A stretch of 64,000 nt of DNA from Acinetobacter sp. ASP199 (GCF_022700675.1 NZ_CP062182.1:1364001-1428000); one strand, 5' to 3'; numbered from the stretch's first letter, positions 43,274 through 53,470 are shown. Numbers and translations: made by a program. The notes: generated from the letters alone by a model not told the origin.

Positions 43274-46098
43274 TGAGTAACTGGTTATCTGAATATTCAC
43301 CTGAAGAACAGAAACAGGTTGATGCTGTCAACGCCAAAGGACTGGCACACAAGCCAACCGAAACAACGGAAGATTCCAGCGGCCTGTTTAGTCTTGCTGC
43401 ACCGATTCGCGGTATGGGGGCAGGCTTTGCCAAAGTCGGTGATACGATTGCAGCACCTTTTGATGCCGTGACAGATCGTGTGGGCTATGCATTTAAGGAT
43501 GTAGGCACGGAAGAATTTATCGAGCCATATTCTGCCTACAAGGAAAACAAGCAAAAGGCACGTGCCGACCTGGTCTATGAATCGATTGATTATCTGCAAG
43601 ACAAAGAAAATACCGGCACAGTGGGCAATATCGCATTCAGTTTAGGCGACTATGCAACACGTGCGGTGGTCGGTAGCGCTGTTGGTGGTATTGCCGGTGC
43701 TGCGGCTGTCACTGGTGGATCTGAGACTAACTATGTCTATGGTGACTTAACCCGGGATGGCGTGGACGAAGAAACCGCTTTAAAAGTTGCTTTGACTGAT
43801 GGTGCTGTGGCTGCGGTATCAACGGCTTTGCCTATGTCTTATGGTTTTAAAGGCACAGGTGGCGTGATTAAAGATGGCCTGCTTTCCGTCGGTGGTGCAT
43901 CTGGTCTATCCATTGGTGGTCAAGCTGCATCCGGTGCAATTCTTGAGTCTGAAGGCTACGACAAACAGGCCAAAAAATACGAAGTCACAGCCGAATCAGT
44001 CACTACAGATATCTTGCTGAATACCCTGTTTTTTGGTGCAGCACGTGGCGCAGGCAAGTATTTAAATAATCCCGATGTCACACCAGAACAGCAGCAGGCA
44101 GCATTGGTTTTAAATGAATTGGAGTTTGAGGAAACACTGGCACCAGTAAAGCCAGCCAATCCAGTTCAAGCCAATAACCATATTAAAAACTTGGATACAG
44201 CAACTGAAGCAATCCGTATGGGTCGACCGGTAAACGTGGTGCATCCGGTGAAAGGTGAGGACAAGCAGAAGCCAATCAATTACGACACCATGGCCTTACC
44301 AACCAATGCCAAGACCATTGCACGTAAAGCACAGCAAGCCGGGATTCCTCCAAATGTAGCTTTAACCATTGCCCATATTGAAACCGGCGGTTCATTCAGC
44401 CATACAGCCAAGAATCCAACATCATCCGCACATGGTCTGTTTCAGGTGCTGGATAAGTCGTGGAGTAACTTGGGCGGTGGTGATCGATCTAATATTGATG
44501 AGCAGATTCGCATTGGCTTCAAGCACATGAAGCAGGCAGAAAGCCATATCAAGAAAAGTATTGGCCGGGAGCTGCAACCGCATGAGCATTATTTAGGGCA
44601 TTTACTTGGACCAGGTGGTGCGTCAGCCGTATTAAAAGCAGATCCAAATGCAAAGCTGATCGATGTAGTCCGTAAGTACGATCCAAAGAACGCCAATGAC
44701 ATTGTGAAAAACAATGCCATGGAAGGCATGACGGTCGGGCAGGCTATTGGCAAATGGCGTAACAAGTGGAACAGTCTAAGCGCTCGATATGGTGGCAATG
44801 GTACCAGTACTGCAATTGGTATGGATGGCAGCAGCTATGACATGGCCTATGAGGTCAAATCACTGGATGAACTGATTGCATCAAATGATCTAGCCTATGG
44901 GGTCAATCCGCTTTATCCATCTGAATTACAACCGCGTGACCGCACCCGGGAAGCATCACGCCAGCAGATCGAACGTATGGCTGAGAACTTGAAGCCTGAA
45001 TGGTTAGGTGAGTCAAACATGTTATCTAATGGCGCTCCCATTATCGGCATGGATAATGTGGTTGAGTCTGGCAACGGACGCACACTGGCCATTGCAAAGG
45101 CTTATGAGTCGGGCCGTGCTGAAGAATATCGGGCCTTTCTGGAACAGTACGCATCTGAACGCGGCATTGATATAGCGGGTATCAATAATCCTGTTTTAGT
45201 CCGGACACGTTTAACCGATACCGACCGTACGCAATTCGCAAAACTGGCCAATGAATCTGATGTGGCGCAGTACTCCGCAACCGAACGTGCTGTGAGTGAC
45301 TCAGATCGTCTGCCTGATGCTTCTTTGCTGAAGATCAATAATGATGGCTCAATTAACCTTGATGGCTCTATGGACTTTGTACGCGGTTTTGTGGGGTCGT
45401 TGCCAAAGTCAGAACAGGGTACAGTGATTACCGGTGACGGACGTTTAAGCCAGGAAGGGAAACGCCGTATTGAATCTGCAATGATGCAACGCACCTATGA
45501 GGATTCATCACTGATTGGCCGTATGGCTGAGAATCTGGATGATGATAGCAAAACCGTATTAAGCGCCTTGTTGCGTGCAGCGCCGCAGCTGGCCCAGCTG
45601 GATGCCTTGGTCAAACAGGGTGGGCGGCATCAGAACAGTATTGCAAAGGATCTGGCACAGGCTGCGCAAAAGCTTCGTGATCTGAAAGCCAATGGCCAGA
45701 CCGTACCAGATTATTTAAATCAAGGTCAGCTTATTGATGATGGGCTTTCACCTGGTGCGCGTGATTTCCTGAATGTGTTTGACCAGAATAATCGTAGTGC
45801 TAAAGCCATTGGTGAGAACATTCAAGGCAAAATCGATGAGATTGAAGCCATGGGTGATCCGCGTCAGGGTTCGCTCTTTGGTGATGGGCCGGAAGAATCA
45901 GCCGCTTTAGATATCATCATGCAGAATCCAGATCAGCAGATTTCTGTTAGCCGTATGCGTCCAGATGGGGAAATGGAAGAAATCACCATGTCTTTACGTG
46001 AGCGACTGGATGAGTTGGAAGCAGAAGCACGTCAGGCACAAGAAGATACTTTGGCCGCACAAACAGCCATTAGTTGTGCTTTACAGTTTGGGGAATAA
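43273..46098 (+). CDS. Internal virion protein with lytic transglycosylase and DdrB/ParB-like domains
   Basis: 941 residues. Residues 1-340: ejection-protein part with Ala/Gly-rich helices. About 341-500: SLT lytic transglycosylase with catalytic Glu370 (AHIETGG) and HGLFQV (387-392), to open the peptidoglycan. About 530-760: a DdrB-like ParB-fold domain (ELQPRDRTREASRQQIERMA; NVVESGNGRTLAIAKAYESG), a domain known from polyvalent proteins that enter the host with phage DNA. The last part is helical. It seems to join cell-wall entry with an injected effector. Confidence 0.85.
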   Translation: MSNWLSEYSPEEQKQVDAVNAKGLAHKPTETTEDSSGLFSLAAPIRGMGAGFAKVGDTIAAPFDAVTDRVGYAFKDVGTEEFIEPYSAYKENKQKARADLVYESIDYLQDKENTGTVGNIAFSLGDYATRAVVGSAVGGIAGAAAVTGGSETNYVYGDLTRDGVDEETALKVALTDGAVAAVSTALPMSYGFKGTGGVIKDGLLSVGGASGLSIGGQAASGAILESEGYDKQAKKYEVTAESVTTDILLNTLFFGAARGAGKYLNNPDVTPEQQQAALVLNELEFEETLAPVKPANPVQANNHIKNLDTATEAIRMGRPVNVVHPVKGEDKQKPINYDTMALPTNAKTIARKAQQAGIPPNVALTIAHIETGGSFSHTAKNPTSSAHGLFQVLDKSWSNLGGGDRSNIDEQIRIGFKHMKQAESHIKKSIGRELQPHEHYLGHLLGPGGASAVLKADPNAKLIDVVRKYDPKNANDIVKNNAMEGMTVGQAIGKWRNKWNSLSARYGGNGTSTAIGMDGSSYDMAYEVKSLDELIASNDLAYGVNPLYPSELQPRDRTREASRQQIERMAENLKPEWLGESNMLSNGAPIIGMDNVVESGNGRTLAIAKAYESGRAEEYRAFLEQYASERGIDIAGINNPVLVRTRLTDTDRTQFAKLANESDVAQYSATERAVSDSDRLPDASLLKINNDGSINLDGSMDFVRGFVGSLPKSEQGTVITGDGRLSQEGKRRIESAMMQRTYEDSSLIGRMAENLDDDSKTVLSALLRAAPQLAQLDALVKQGGRHQNSIAKDLAQAAQKLRDLKANGQTVPDYLNQGQLIDDGLSPGARDFLNVFDQNNRSAKAIGENIQGKIDEIEAMGDPRQGSLFGDGPEESAALDIIMQNPDQQISVSRMRPDGEMEEITMSLRERLDELEAEARQAQEDTLAAQTAISCALQFGE

Positions 46099-46101
46099 GT
46101 T

Positions 46102-46162
46102 ACCCAACAAACAGAATCTAAAACAATGCTCAGATGATGAAAATTATCTGGGCATTTTTATT
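46102..46162 (+). promoter_or_regulatory. Linker cassette 3: ACCCAACAAAC box and hairpin before ATG
   Basis: Exact box at 46102-46112, four bases after the upstream stop; stem AATGCTCAGAT / ATCTGGGCATT (46125-46156, one G-T pair), T-run, ATG at 46163. Confidence 0.75.
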
Positions 46163-48688
46163 ATGAAAGAACAATGCAAGGCCGCCGTAGCAAAAGCACT
46201 CGGCAAGGCAACTTTAAACCAGCAGGAAGCAACCGACATTGAAAACCGGATTAAGGACGCGATGAAGTCTTTGGCTAAACAGGATATCCAGAACTGGCGT
46301 AATTTATCCGATGCTGAAAAACTGGTGAAGGCTGGTGAATTTGTGGCACAGGATATTCAGGCACAATTAAAACGAAAGCATGCCATTGCAGCACGTGACA
46401 TTCTGACTCAAAACAAAAACCTTGCTGCTCTGGATCATCCGACATTATCAGCCAGTGAAGTCGTAGATCGTATGGTTGCAGCTCATGGTGATATGTCCGG
46501 CATTCAATCGATTGATACTAAAGCGCGTGCGATTGCATCAGTAAACCGCGGTGAGCTGGTGGACTTCTATACCAACATAAAAGGCGGTTTAGGTGTATTT
46601 ACTGATGCAGAACTGGTGCAGAAAATTGTCCGTGAACGCTTCAATGACAGTACCGGCGATCCTTTGGCTAAAAAGATTTCGGACAAGATGGGTGAAGTCT
46701 TTGAAGGCATGCGTGAGCGCTTTAACCGTGCCGGCGGTGATATTGGAAAGCTGGATGATTGGGGTTTACCTCAGACGCATAGCTTGGAAAAGATCGTTAA
46801 GGCTGGGAAACAGGCATGGGTGCAGAAAGCAGAAGGCTTGATCGACACTTCAAAATATGTGCATGAAGATGGAACGTATTATTCACAGCAAGAGATCCGC
46901 GAACTACTTGAATACTCATTCGACACATTGAGCAGCAACGGTGCCAATAAAACTGAAATTGGCCGTCAGTCCTTTGGTGGTAATTCTAAAGTCACCAGCC
47001 GTCATTCTGAAAGCCGGGTGCTGCATTTTAAAGATGCTGAATCGTGGATGGAATACCAGTCTGAGTTTGGCGGCATGCCGTTTGTAGACCTGGTGGAAGC
47101 ACATATTAATGGCTTATCTAAAGATATTGCTATGGTGGAAAATCTTGGCAGTAGTCCTAAAAATGCCATGCGCATCCTGATGGACGCAGCAGAGCAAAAG
47201 GACTGGCAAAAGGGTATTGATGCAAACGATACAGGCAAATCACGTAAACGTGCACAGACCATGTTTGACGAGTTCTCAGGCCAGAATACACCGCAATCCG
47301 AAGTTCTGGCCAATCTCGGTTTAGCGTACCGGTCAATGAATGTGGCATCCATGCTGGGTGGTACCACAATTTCATCCGTTACCGATCAGGCCATGATTGC
47401 CAAGACTGCATCGATCCATGGTATTGCCTACCGTAAAACTTTTGGTGAACTGATCTCACAGCTTAATCCGGCAAATAAAGAAGATCGGCAGCTGGCGCAC
47501 AGCTTAGGTCTGGCCACAGAAGAAATGCTTGGATCTATCGCACGTTGGTCTGATGACGGATTGACTTCAGTGCATGGCAAGTCACAAAAATTGGCTCGGG
47601 TATCCAGTGGTATTGCTTCACAGGTTATGCGTATATCTGGCCTAAATGCACTCACAGCAGCATCAAAGGTCGGTTTTACTAAGATGCTTATGCATAAATA
47701 CGGTACTTTGACTCGCGATAAAGCATGGTCTGATCTGGACGCAATGGATCGTGAGCTCATGGAAAAAACCGGGCTAAAAGAACGAGCATGGGAAGTCATG
47801 CGCTTGGCTGATCCGGTGGTGGATCGTAAAGGTAATCAGTTAATGTCAGCACGTTCAATCTATGAAATTCCAGATAGTGATTTAACTAGGTTTGGCGACC
47901 CGCAAAAGGTACGTGATGAAGTAGCCACACAGTTTCAGGCACATTTACTGGATGAACAGGGAATGGCCGTGGTTGAAGCCGGATTGCGTGAACGTACATG
48001 GATGGCACCAGGTACAAAAAAGGGAACAGCCATGGGTGAGATATTTAAATCCATGCTGCAATTTAAGTCGTTCTCAGCATCATTCCTCATGCGTCACGGT
48101 AGTCGGACAATGGCACAGCAAGGTGTGCAAGGAAAGGCTGCTTATGCAATCCCATTGGTAGCTATGACAACTATTTTAGGTGGCTTGGTAGTGCAGCTTA
48201 AAGAGCTGGCCAACGGTAATGATCCGGCTACGATGTGGGATAGTGAAGATCCGGACAAGACAATTGACTTCATGAAGCGTTCATTTGTCGCTGGTGGTGG
48301 CTTACCGGTGCTAGGGGATATTTTGGTTGCAGGAACTGATACCAGTGGCCGTGATACTGGTGATTTTATTGCTGGTCCTTTTGGTGGTGACTTTAAAACC
48401 ATATTGAGCCTGACAGTGGGTAATGCGACCCAGGCGGCAAATGGAATAGAAAGTAACGCAGGTAATGAAGCCTTTAGATTCTTGAAAGGGAAGATACCAG
48501 CGCAAAACCTGTTCTATACCAAGGCGGCAACCAATCGCATGATCTTTGATGAAATGCAGGACATGATTGCACCGGGTTATAGAGAAAAACTTCTACGCAA
48601 GGCTGAGCGTGATCATGATCGTACGCGCTTCTGGGGTGATGATGTTGGTGATATTCAGATGCCTGATTTTGATCGTGTCGTGGAGTAA
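46163..48688 (+). CDS. Large phage structural/ejection protein
   Basis: 841 residues from the ATG at 46163 just after a hairpin T-run; the frame runs further upstream inside the previous gene but without a start. Helical, with a hydrophobic C-terminal stretch (AAYAIPLVAMTTILGGLVVQ, about 710-730) and an end rich in charged residues (RKAERDHDRTRFWGDD). Large proteins of this type follow the transglycosylase protein in BPP-1-like phages and are thought to be internal virion proteins (T7 gp16-like size). No enzyme motif seen. Confidence 0.7.
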   Translation: MKEQCKAAVAKALGKATLNQQEATDIENRIKDAMKSLAKQDIQNWRNLSDAEKLVKAGEFVAQDIQAQLKRKHAIAARDILTQNKNLAALDHPTLSASEVVDRMVAAHGDMSGIQSIDTKARAIASVNRGELVDFYTNIKGGLGVFTDAELVQKIVRERFNDSTGDPLAKKISDKMGEVFEGMRERFNRAGGDIGKLDDWGLPQTHSLEKIVKAGKQAWVQKAEGLIDTSKYVHEDGTYYSQQEIRELLEYSFDTLSSNGANKTEIGRQSFGGNSKVTSRHSESRVLHFKDAESWMEYQSEFGGMPFVDLVEAHINGLSKDIAMVENLGSSPKNAMRILMDAAEQKDWQKGIDANDTGKSRKRAQTMFDEFSGQNTPQSEVLANLGLAYRSMNVASMLGGTTISSVTDQAMIAKTASIHGIAYRKTFGELISQLNPANKEDRQLAHSLGLATEEMLGSIARWSDDGLTSVHGKSQKLARVSSGIASQVMRISGLNALTAASKVGFTKMLMHKYGTLTRDKAWSDLDAMDRELMEKTGLKERAWEVMRLADPVVDRKGNQLMSARSIYEIPDSDLTRFGDPQKVRDEVATQFQAHLLDEQGMAVVEAGLRERTWMAPGTKKGTAMGEIFKSMLQFKSFSASFLMRHGSRTMAQQGVQGKAAYAIPLVAMTTILGGLVVQLKELANGNDPATMWDSEDPDKTIDFMKRSFVAGGGLPVLGDILVAGTDTSGRDTGDFIAGPFGGDFKTILSLTVGNATQAANGIESNAGNEAFRFLKGKIPAQNLFYTKAATNRMIFDEMQDMIAPGYREKLLRKAERDHDRTRFWGDDVGDIQMPDFDRVVE

Positions 48689-48695
48689 GTAGGAC

Positions 48696-48753
48696 ACCCA
48701 ATTAAGCCCATTCAAACCCCCTGTATATATGGCTTATATACGGGGGATTTTTT
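48696..48753 (+). promoter_or_regulatory. Linker cassette 4: variant box and hairpin abutting ATG
   Basis: ACCCAATTAAG (48696-48706; eight of eleven match the box), then CCCCCTGTATATA / TATATACGGGGG (48717-48746) and a T-run touching the ATG at 48754. Confidence 0.7.
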
Positions 48754-49089
48754 ATGTCGGATGTAAAGAAGTTACGTTTTCTAAAGCCTGAAACAGTAGA
48801 GAAGTTAAAACTCTGTATGGAGATGGCCGGTACGGATGCGGTCGACCTAATGACTGAAGCTTATGGTCAGGACGTTTTTGATAAGAAAGGCCGTGGTGAC
48901 AAAGTGTGGCTATACAAAGGGGCTAAAGAAGCACTGACCTGCATGGAGAAACTGAACCGCGTCTTGCTGGATGATGAATTGTCAGCTGGCGATGGAAGTG
49001 ATCGAAAGGTATCACCAGAAGCACAGGCGGCTGCATTGCTTGAAAGTGTGGCCAAAAAACTGGAAGAACGTAAGCAACGACCGAGCTAA
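48754..49089 (+). CDS. Probable terminase small subunit
   Basis: 111 residues, helical and charged (RFLKPETVEKLKLCMEMAGT; LYKGAKEALTCMEKLNRVLL), ending in a Lys/Glu-rich coil. It directly precedes the large terminase by three bases, the usual place of the DNA-recognising small subunit in T7-like phages. The assignment rests on place and size. Confidence 0.65.
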   Translation: MSDVKKLRFLKPETVEKLKLCMEMAGTDAVDLMTEAYGQDVFDKKGRGDKVWLYKGAKEALTCMEKLNRVLLDDELSAGDGSDRKVSPEAQAAALLESVAKKLEERKQRPS

Positions 49090-49092
49090 TAC

Positions 49093-50745
49093 ATGATCAA
49101 GGTCAGCTTTGCTGCTTTCTTTCTGGTTTATGCGGAAGCCATGAATTGGGAAGTGCCGGATTTTCATTTAGATGTCTGTGATTTCTTAGAGGATTACGGG
49201 CCGCTTGGCTTGTTAATGATGCCTCGTGGTCACGGTAAGTCTACGATTCTGGATATCTATAACGCATGGAAACTATTCATTGATCGCAATCGGTTGATTC
49301 TGCACCAGGGCGCAACTGATGGTGATGCTTCAAAGTGTAGCCGTGGTACTCAGCAAGTCATTGAAAAGCATCCGTTGTGCCAATTGTTTGGCGTATTTAA
49401 AGAACGTGGTGAGCTTCAAAAGTGGTGGGTGACTGGATCGGAAGATGTGCGGCATGGCTCACTACATGCGCGTGGCGTATTGTCCAACGTGACTGGTGCA
49501 CGTGCGCATGAGATTCAAAACGATGACGTTGAAATGCCGGCCAACATCGGCACACCTGAAGCACGTGAAAAGCTGCGCTATCGCCTGTCTGAGCAGACGC
49601 ACATTCTTATTCCTGGTGGACAAAAGCTGTTTGTCGGCACACCGCATACCCATGATTCCCTTTATACACAAGTACAAAAACAGGGTGCAAAATGCATGAT
49701 TCTAAAAATGTTTGAAAAAGAAAAGCGCTTTGAGAATATCAGCGAGTGTTTATCTGACTTCGATCCGGTTTATGTGTTCAGTGGGATCAGTCATACCGCC
49801 AAGCTGCTCACACGTGACGAAGATTATGCGGTTTATAAGATTGGCAACACCTTTAAGATTATTCTAAAAGAAACACACTATCTGATCGACTTGTATAGTG
49901 AATCGCTATGGCCTGAACGCTTTACACCGAAAGTCATGGGAGAGCGCCGTAGAGAGTGCCGGACATTAAACGAATGGGATTCACAGTACCAGATGCATGC
50001 CAAGCCAGTTGGCGAAGTTCGTCTAGATCCAGACAAGATGATTCCTTATGACTGCGAACCAGTTTTAAGACGTGCCAACGGTCAGTACATCATGATGCTG
50101 GGTGATCGTCAGATTGTCGGTATTACCATGCGTTGGGACCCATCGTCTGGAAAGCTGAAGTCTGATATTTCGTCGGTTGCTTTAGTTCTTCATGATGACT
50201 TTGGTGTGAAGTACTGGCATAGATCCGTTGCTCTTACTGGTGATGTAGTCAAACATGATGCACAAGGAAATATCGTCGGTGGTCAGGTATGGCAGCTTTG
50301 CGATCTGATTGAGCAATTCAATGTGCCAAGCCTAACGATTGAAACCAATGGCATTGGTAACTTTGCACCGGCAGCCTTGAAAGGTGCATTGAAGGCACGC
50401 CGTATCCGTTGTGGAGTAAAAGAGCAGCATAGTTCAGGCGCTAAAAATAAACACATTCTTGAAGCATTAGAAGGCCCTTTAATGTCTGGTCTGCTATGGG
50501 TGCATACATCTGTAATTGATACCCCAGAAGAAGGCGAGAATAGCTCAAGACAGTATAAAAATATGCGTATGTTTAACCCTGCAATTACTGAACAGCCCGA
50601 TGATGATCTGGACTCTTTAGCGGGTGCAGTGACTGATTCACCTGAACGCGTAGGCAAAATACACAGAAATAATGAGGTCAATGAAGGCCCTAATTGGAGA
50701 GGGAATAGTGGCGTGATTGAAGCCACTCTAGACTTTGAAAATTAG
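49093..50745 (+). CDS. Terminase large subunit, T7-like
   Basis: 550 residues. Packaging ATPase and nuclease. Walker A is PRGHGKST at 44-51 and the Walker B-like QNDDVE is near 142-147; the C-terminal nuclease part has acidic positions (SLTIETNGIG; PDDDLDSLAGAVTDS). The length and motif form fit gp19-type terminases. The place after the virion genes, not before the portal, is also T7-like. Confidence 0.9.
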   Translation: MIKVSFAAFFLVYAEAMNWEVPDFHLDVCDFLEDYGPLGLLMMPRGHGKSTILDIYNAWKLFIDRNRLILHQGATDGDASKCSRGTQQVIEKHPLCQLFGVFKERGELQKWWVTGSEDVRHGSLHARGVLSNVTGARAHEIQNDDVEMPANIGTPEAREKLRYRLSEQTHILIPGGQKLFVGTPHTHDSLYTQVQKQGAKCMILKMFEKEKRFENISECLSDFDPVYVFSGISHTAKLLTRDEDYAVYKIGNTFKIILKETHYLIDLYSESLWPERFTPKVMGERRRECRTLNEWDSQYQMHAKPVGEVRLDPDKMIPYDCEPVLRRANGQYIMMLGDRQIVGITMRWDPSSGKLKSDISSVALVLHDDFGVKYWHRSVALTGDVVKHDAQGNIVGGQVWQLCDLIEQFNVPSLTIETNGIGNFAPAALKGALKARRIRCGVKEQHSSGAKNKHILEALEGPLMSGLLWVHTSVIDTPEEGENSSRQYKNMRMFNPAITEQPDDDLDSLAGAVTDSPERVGKIHRNNEVNEGPNWRGNSGVIEATLDFEN

Positions 50746-50753
50746 GGGGCATT

Positions 50754-53411
50754 ATGTCTGTACCTGAACAAACGCCGTATAAAGAATATACTGCCAATGG
50801 GAGCACAACCAGTTTCGCGCTGGGCTTTATTTGTGACTCAAAAAATGACTTGATTGTACTGGTTGATAACGTAGCGCCACCAGTTGCAGCATGGAGTCTA
50901 GTTGGTAATAACGCTGTATTTACTACAGCACCAGCTTCAGGCAAGAAGATTGTATTACAGCGTAGTACTGCGATGTCACGTACTACAAACTATCAGGGCA
51001 ATAACAACTCTTTTCGTCCGGAAACAATCAACAAGGATATCGACCGCGTCTGGTTGAAATTGCAGGAGCTTGGTGTAGCAGATATGCTGCTCAAGATCTA
51101 TGTGGATCGGCTGCATGGTGAACTATCTTCAAGTATTAACAACCTGCGAAATCACACAAATCAGATCCACAATGAACAGAAGAATTATATTGATCAGCAG
51201 GACAATAATAGAACTTCTTATTTTGAAAATTTAATTAGTCAGCAGGGTGTGTCGCTTCAGCAGCTAGATAGTTACTACAAACATCTACTGCAGGGTATAG
51301 CAAATATTGCCGCTGACAAGGGGTGGCTTGCTAGTCTAGTAACGGATGCGAGTGGGAAAAGTCAGCAAGAAATAAACGATAGCGCTTTTCGGGTAAATGC
51401 TAAACTATTGGGGATAGTTCCGTTTTTAGATGCTACAGCTCAGCTTGAGCACTACTTGAATGATAGTGTTACGCATGAAATTTATTTGCCAAAAGGTGAG
51501 TATATTCTAAGTCGAAAAATTACGATTAATTCAATCCATCCAAAAAAGATCGTATTAGAACAGGGTGCATACTTTAAGCCGGACACTGCTGCTGGTGTGT
51601 TTTTATTTGATATTTATTCGCATTTAGAATTTGAGAATCTTAATTTTGATTTTGATGGCAAAGGCTGTTTCATTGCTGTGCGTTATAATTCGAACTGCGG
51701 TACAGTTCGCTTAAAAAGCACAACTTTCAAAAACCTCAAAGACATGGATTCCACACGTGGAACAACGCTTTTATCAGTTTCAGCAGTAGGTAATTTTTTA
51801 GATATTGATGGGGTATATTTCGAGAATTGTTTAAAAAAAGGAAATGGATCTATAACTGATTCAGCAGGTTCTTTGAACGGATTATATGTTTACGGCTCAA
51901 GTAATCTTTTGGGTGGAAAAATTGATAATGTATCAGTTGTAAATTTTCACAATATAGACCTGTCTGAAAATATCATTTACGAGGACACAACAGGTATTTA
52001 TGTCGCAACAGGCGGGCTACCGATACCTTTACATATTGGAACAGTGACGGGTAATGAGTTTGGAAAACGTCTAGTAAAGCTTCAGTGTAGTTCTGTCAAA
52101 CTCGATTATGCAGAAGGTATTTCAGAAACAGGGGATTCTCTATCCGTTGTAGGTGTTTTAAGGGAAGTTGGTGCTTTTTCTTCCAACAATAACATCATTG
52201 GTACTGTAATTGCCAAGGGGAATATGGATGCTGCCGTTGCTGATATGGGAGTAGATAATAGTTTCGATCGTATTGAAATTGATGTTTATGGCAGAAATAA
52301 TCTTAATGGTGGGGAAACACATGCAGGGTTATATTTAGGTACTGGAGTACAAGGCTCAAAAATTAAGTATCTAAAATCAAGAGCTAAAAGACCAATTATG
52401 TTTAATCTTGATTTATCTGATATTGATGTATCAGGTGTCGTAATCGATCATGCAGAACTAGAGACAACAGATCAAGGTGGTCAATTTTTAAACATTGCTG
52501 GTAATTCAACAACTTCAGTGGGTAGTCTAAAGAACTTAACGATAAAGCATTTAATGCTTAAAAATGATCCAACTGCATCAATTGCATCAGCGATCATGGT
52601 TACGCATAATGTTGATCGTGGTATCAAAAATTTAAAAATTAACAGTTTAGAAATTTTTGACTATCTTTCTAATACATCACCGATTTATTTAGGATCATAT
52701 AATTTTGTCGATGGACTAGAGATTAATAATGTTATTTATTATCCAATGAATGGAGAGTCTGCAAATACAGGTGATGTCCTATCCTTTGCAAATAGCAAAG
52801 GTCTAAAAATTGATAAGTTTGCTTTTATTAGAAACTCTAACCGTGGAATCTACATCAACAACTCTCATGATATTGAAATTGGTCAAAATGTTAAATTGGG
52901 TAAATCTCAAATTGCGCATGTGGTTGTTGCTGGCTCATCTTCAAATATTACTGTGCATAACAACGATTTATCAATTACTGATGCTTCAAACTTAAGGGAG
53001 ATTATGCGACCATCAGGAACAACAACACAAAGACCTAAACGAGCAAAAATTGGGTTCAATTACTTTGATACAACGATTAATCAGATTTTGGTTTGTACGA
53101 CATCAGCAGTTATAGCTGCTGATGGTAGTGTAACTGCCGATGCAATTTTTAGTGTACTTCCTAAATTAGTTCAAGTTCAGGAAAATTACGTCAGGCCGAT
53201 TTTAGAAACAAACGGTGTTGAAAATGTTTTTGTGAACATTCCCGGAGCAAAAGTAGGAGATGCTGTTGTAGCAACATTCTCTATTTATCACGAAAATATT
53301 GAAGTCAGTGCAGCAGTAAGTGCAGCAAACATGGTTAGAGTTAAATTTAAAAACATCGGCACGGAATCGGTGCCTTCTTCATCCGGTATTTTAAATGTAA
53401 AACTAATCTAA
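50754..53411 (+). CDS. Tailspike with beta-helix (probable capsule depolymerase)
   Basis: 885 residues. The N-terminal 130 (PYKEYTANGSTTSFALGFIC; FRPETINKDIDRVWLKLQEL) is the podovirus tail-fibre head-binding type. A helical neck follows, then from about 220 to 760 a right-handed beta-helix of short Asn/Gly/Ile-rich turns (IYLPKGEYILSRKITINSIH at its start, pectate-lyase-like cap), and a beta-rich C-terminal part. Such spikes in Acinetobacter phages bind and cut capsule sugar chains; the sugar is unknown. The gene is visibly more AT-rich than the virion genes before it, a sign of exchange. Confidence 0.85.
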   Translation: MSVPEQTPYKEYTANGSTTSFALGFICDSKNDLIVLVDNVAPPVAAWSLVGNNAVFTTAPASGKKIVLQRSTAMSRTTNYQGNNNSFRPETINKDIDRVWLKLQELGVADMLLKIYVDRLHGELSSSINNLRNHTNQIHNEQKNYIDQQDNNRTSYFENLISQQGVSLQQLDSYYKHLLQGIANIAADKGWLASLVTDASGKSQQEINDSAFRVNAKLLGIVPFLDATAQLEHYLNDSVTHEIYLPKGEYILSRKITINSIHPKKIVLEQGAYFKPDTAAGVFLFDIYSHLEFENLNFDFDGKGCFIAVRYNSNCGTVRLKSTTFKNLKDMDSTRGTTLLSVSAVGNFLDIDGVYFENCLKKGNGSITDSAGSLNGLYVYGSSNLLGGKIDNVSVVNFHNIDLSENIIYEDTTGIYVATGGLPIPLHIGTVTGNEFGKRLVKLQCSSVKLDYAEGISETGDSLSVVGVLREVGAFSSNNNIIGTVIAKGNMDAAVADMGVDNSFDRIEIDVYGRNNLNGGETHAGLYLGTGVQGSKIKYLKSRAKRPIMFNLDLSDIDVSGVVIDHAELETTDQGGQFLNIAGNSTTSVGSLKNLTIKHLMLKNDPTASIASAIMVTHNVDRGIKNLKINSLEIFDYLSNTSPIYLGSYNFVDGLEINNVIYYPMNGESANTGDVLSFANSKGLKIDKFAFIRNSNRGIYINNSHDIEIGQNVKLGKSQIAHVVVAGSSSNITVHNNDLSITDASNLREIMRPSGTTTQRPKRAKIGFNYFDTTINQILVCTTSAVIAADGSVTADAIFSVLPKLVQVQENYVRPILETNGVENVFVNIPGAKVGDAVVATFSIYHENIEVSAAVSAANMVRVKFKNIGTESVPSSSGILNVKLI

Positions 53412-53417
53412 ATAATT

Positions 53418-53454
53418 AAAATGAAGTACACTAATCATGTACTTCATTTTATTA
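53418..53454 (+). terminator. Terminator after the tailspike gene
   Basis: Perfect 13-base stem AAAATGAAGTACA / TGTACTTCATTTT with loop CTAATCA, flanked by T and A runs; could act on both strands. Confidence 0.88.
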
Positions 53455-53470
53455 AGATTATAGGGATAAT

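Noticed and set aside
45102..45494. Minus-strand frame of 130 codons within the transglycosylase protein gene
   Set aside because: Shadow; rich in Ser/Arg/Pro and no start signal.
50283..50726. Minus-strand frame of 147 codons within the large terminase gene
   Set aside because: Shadow of a recognised plus-strand gene.
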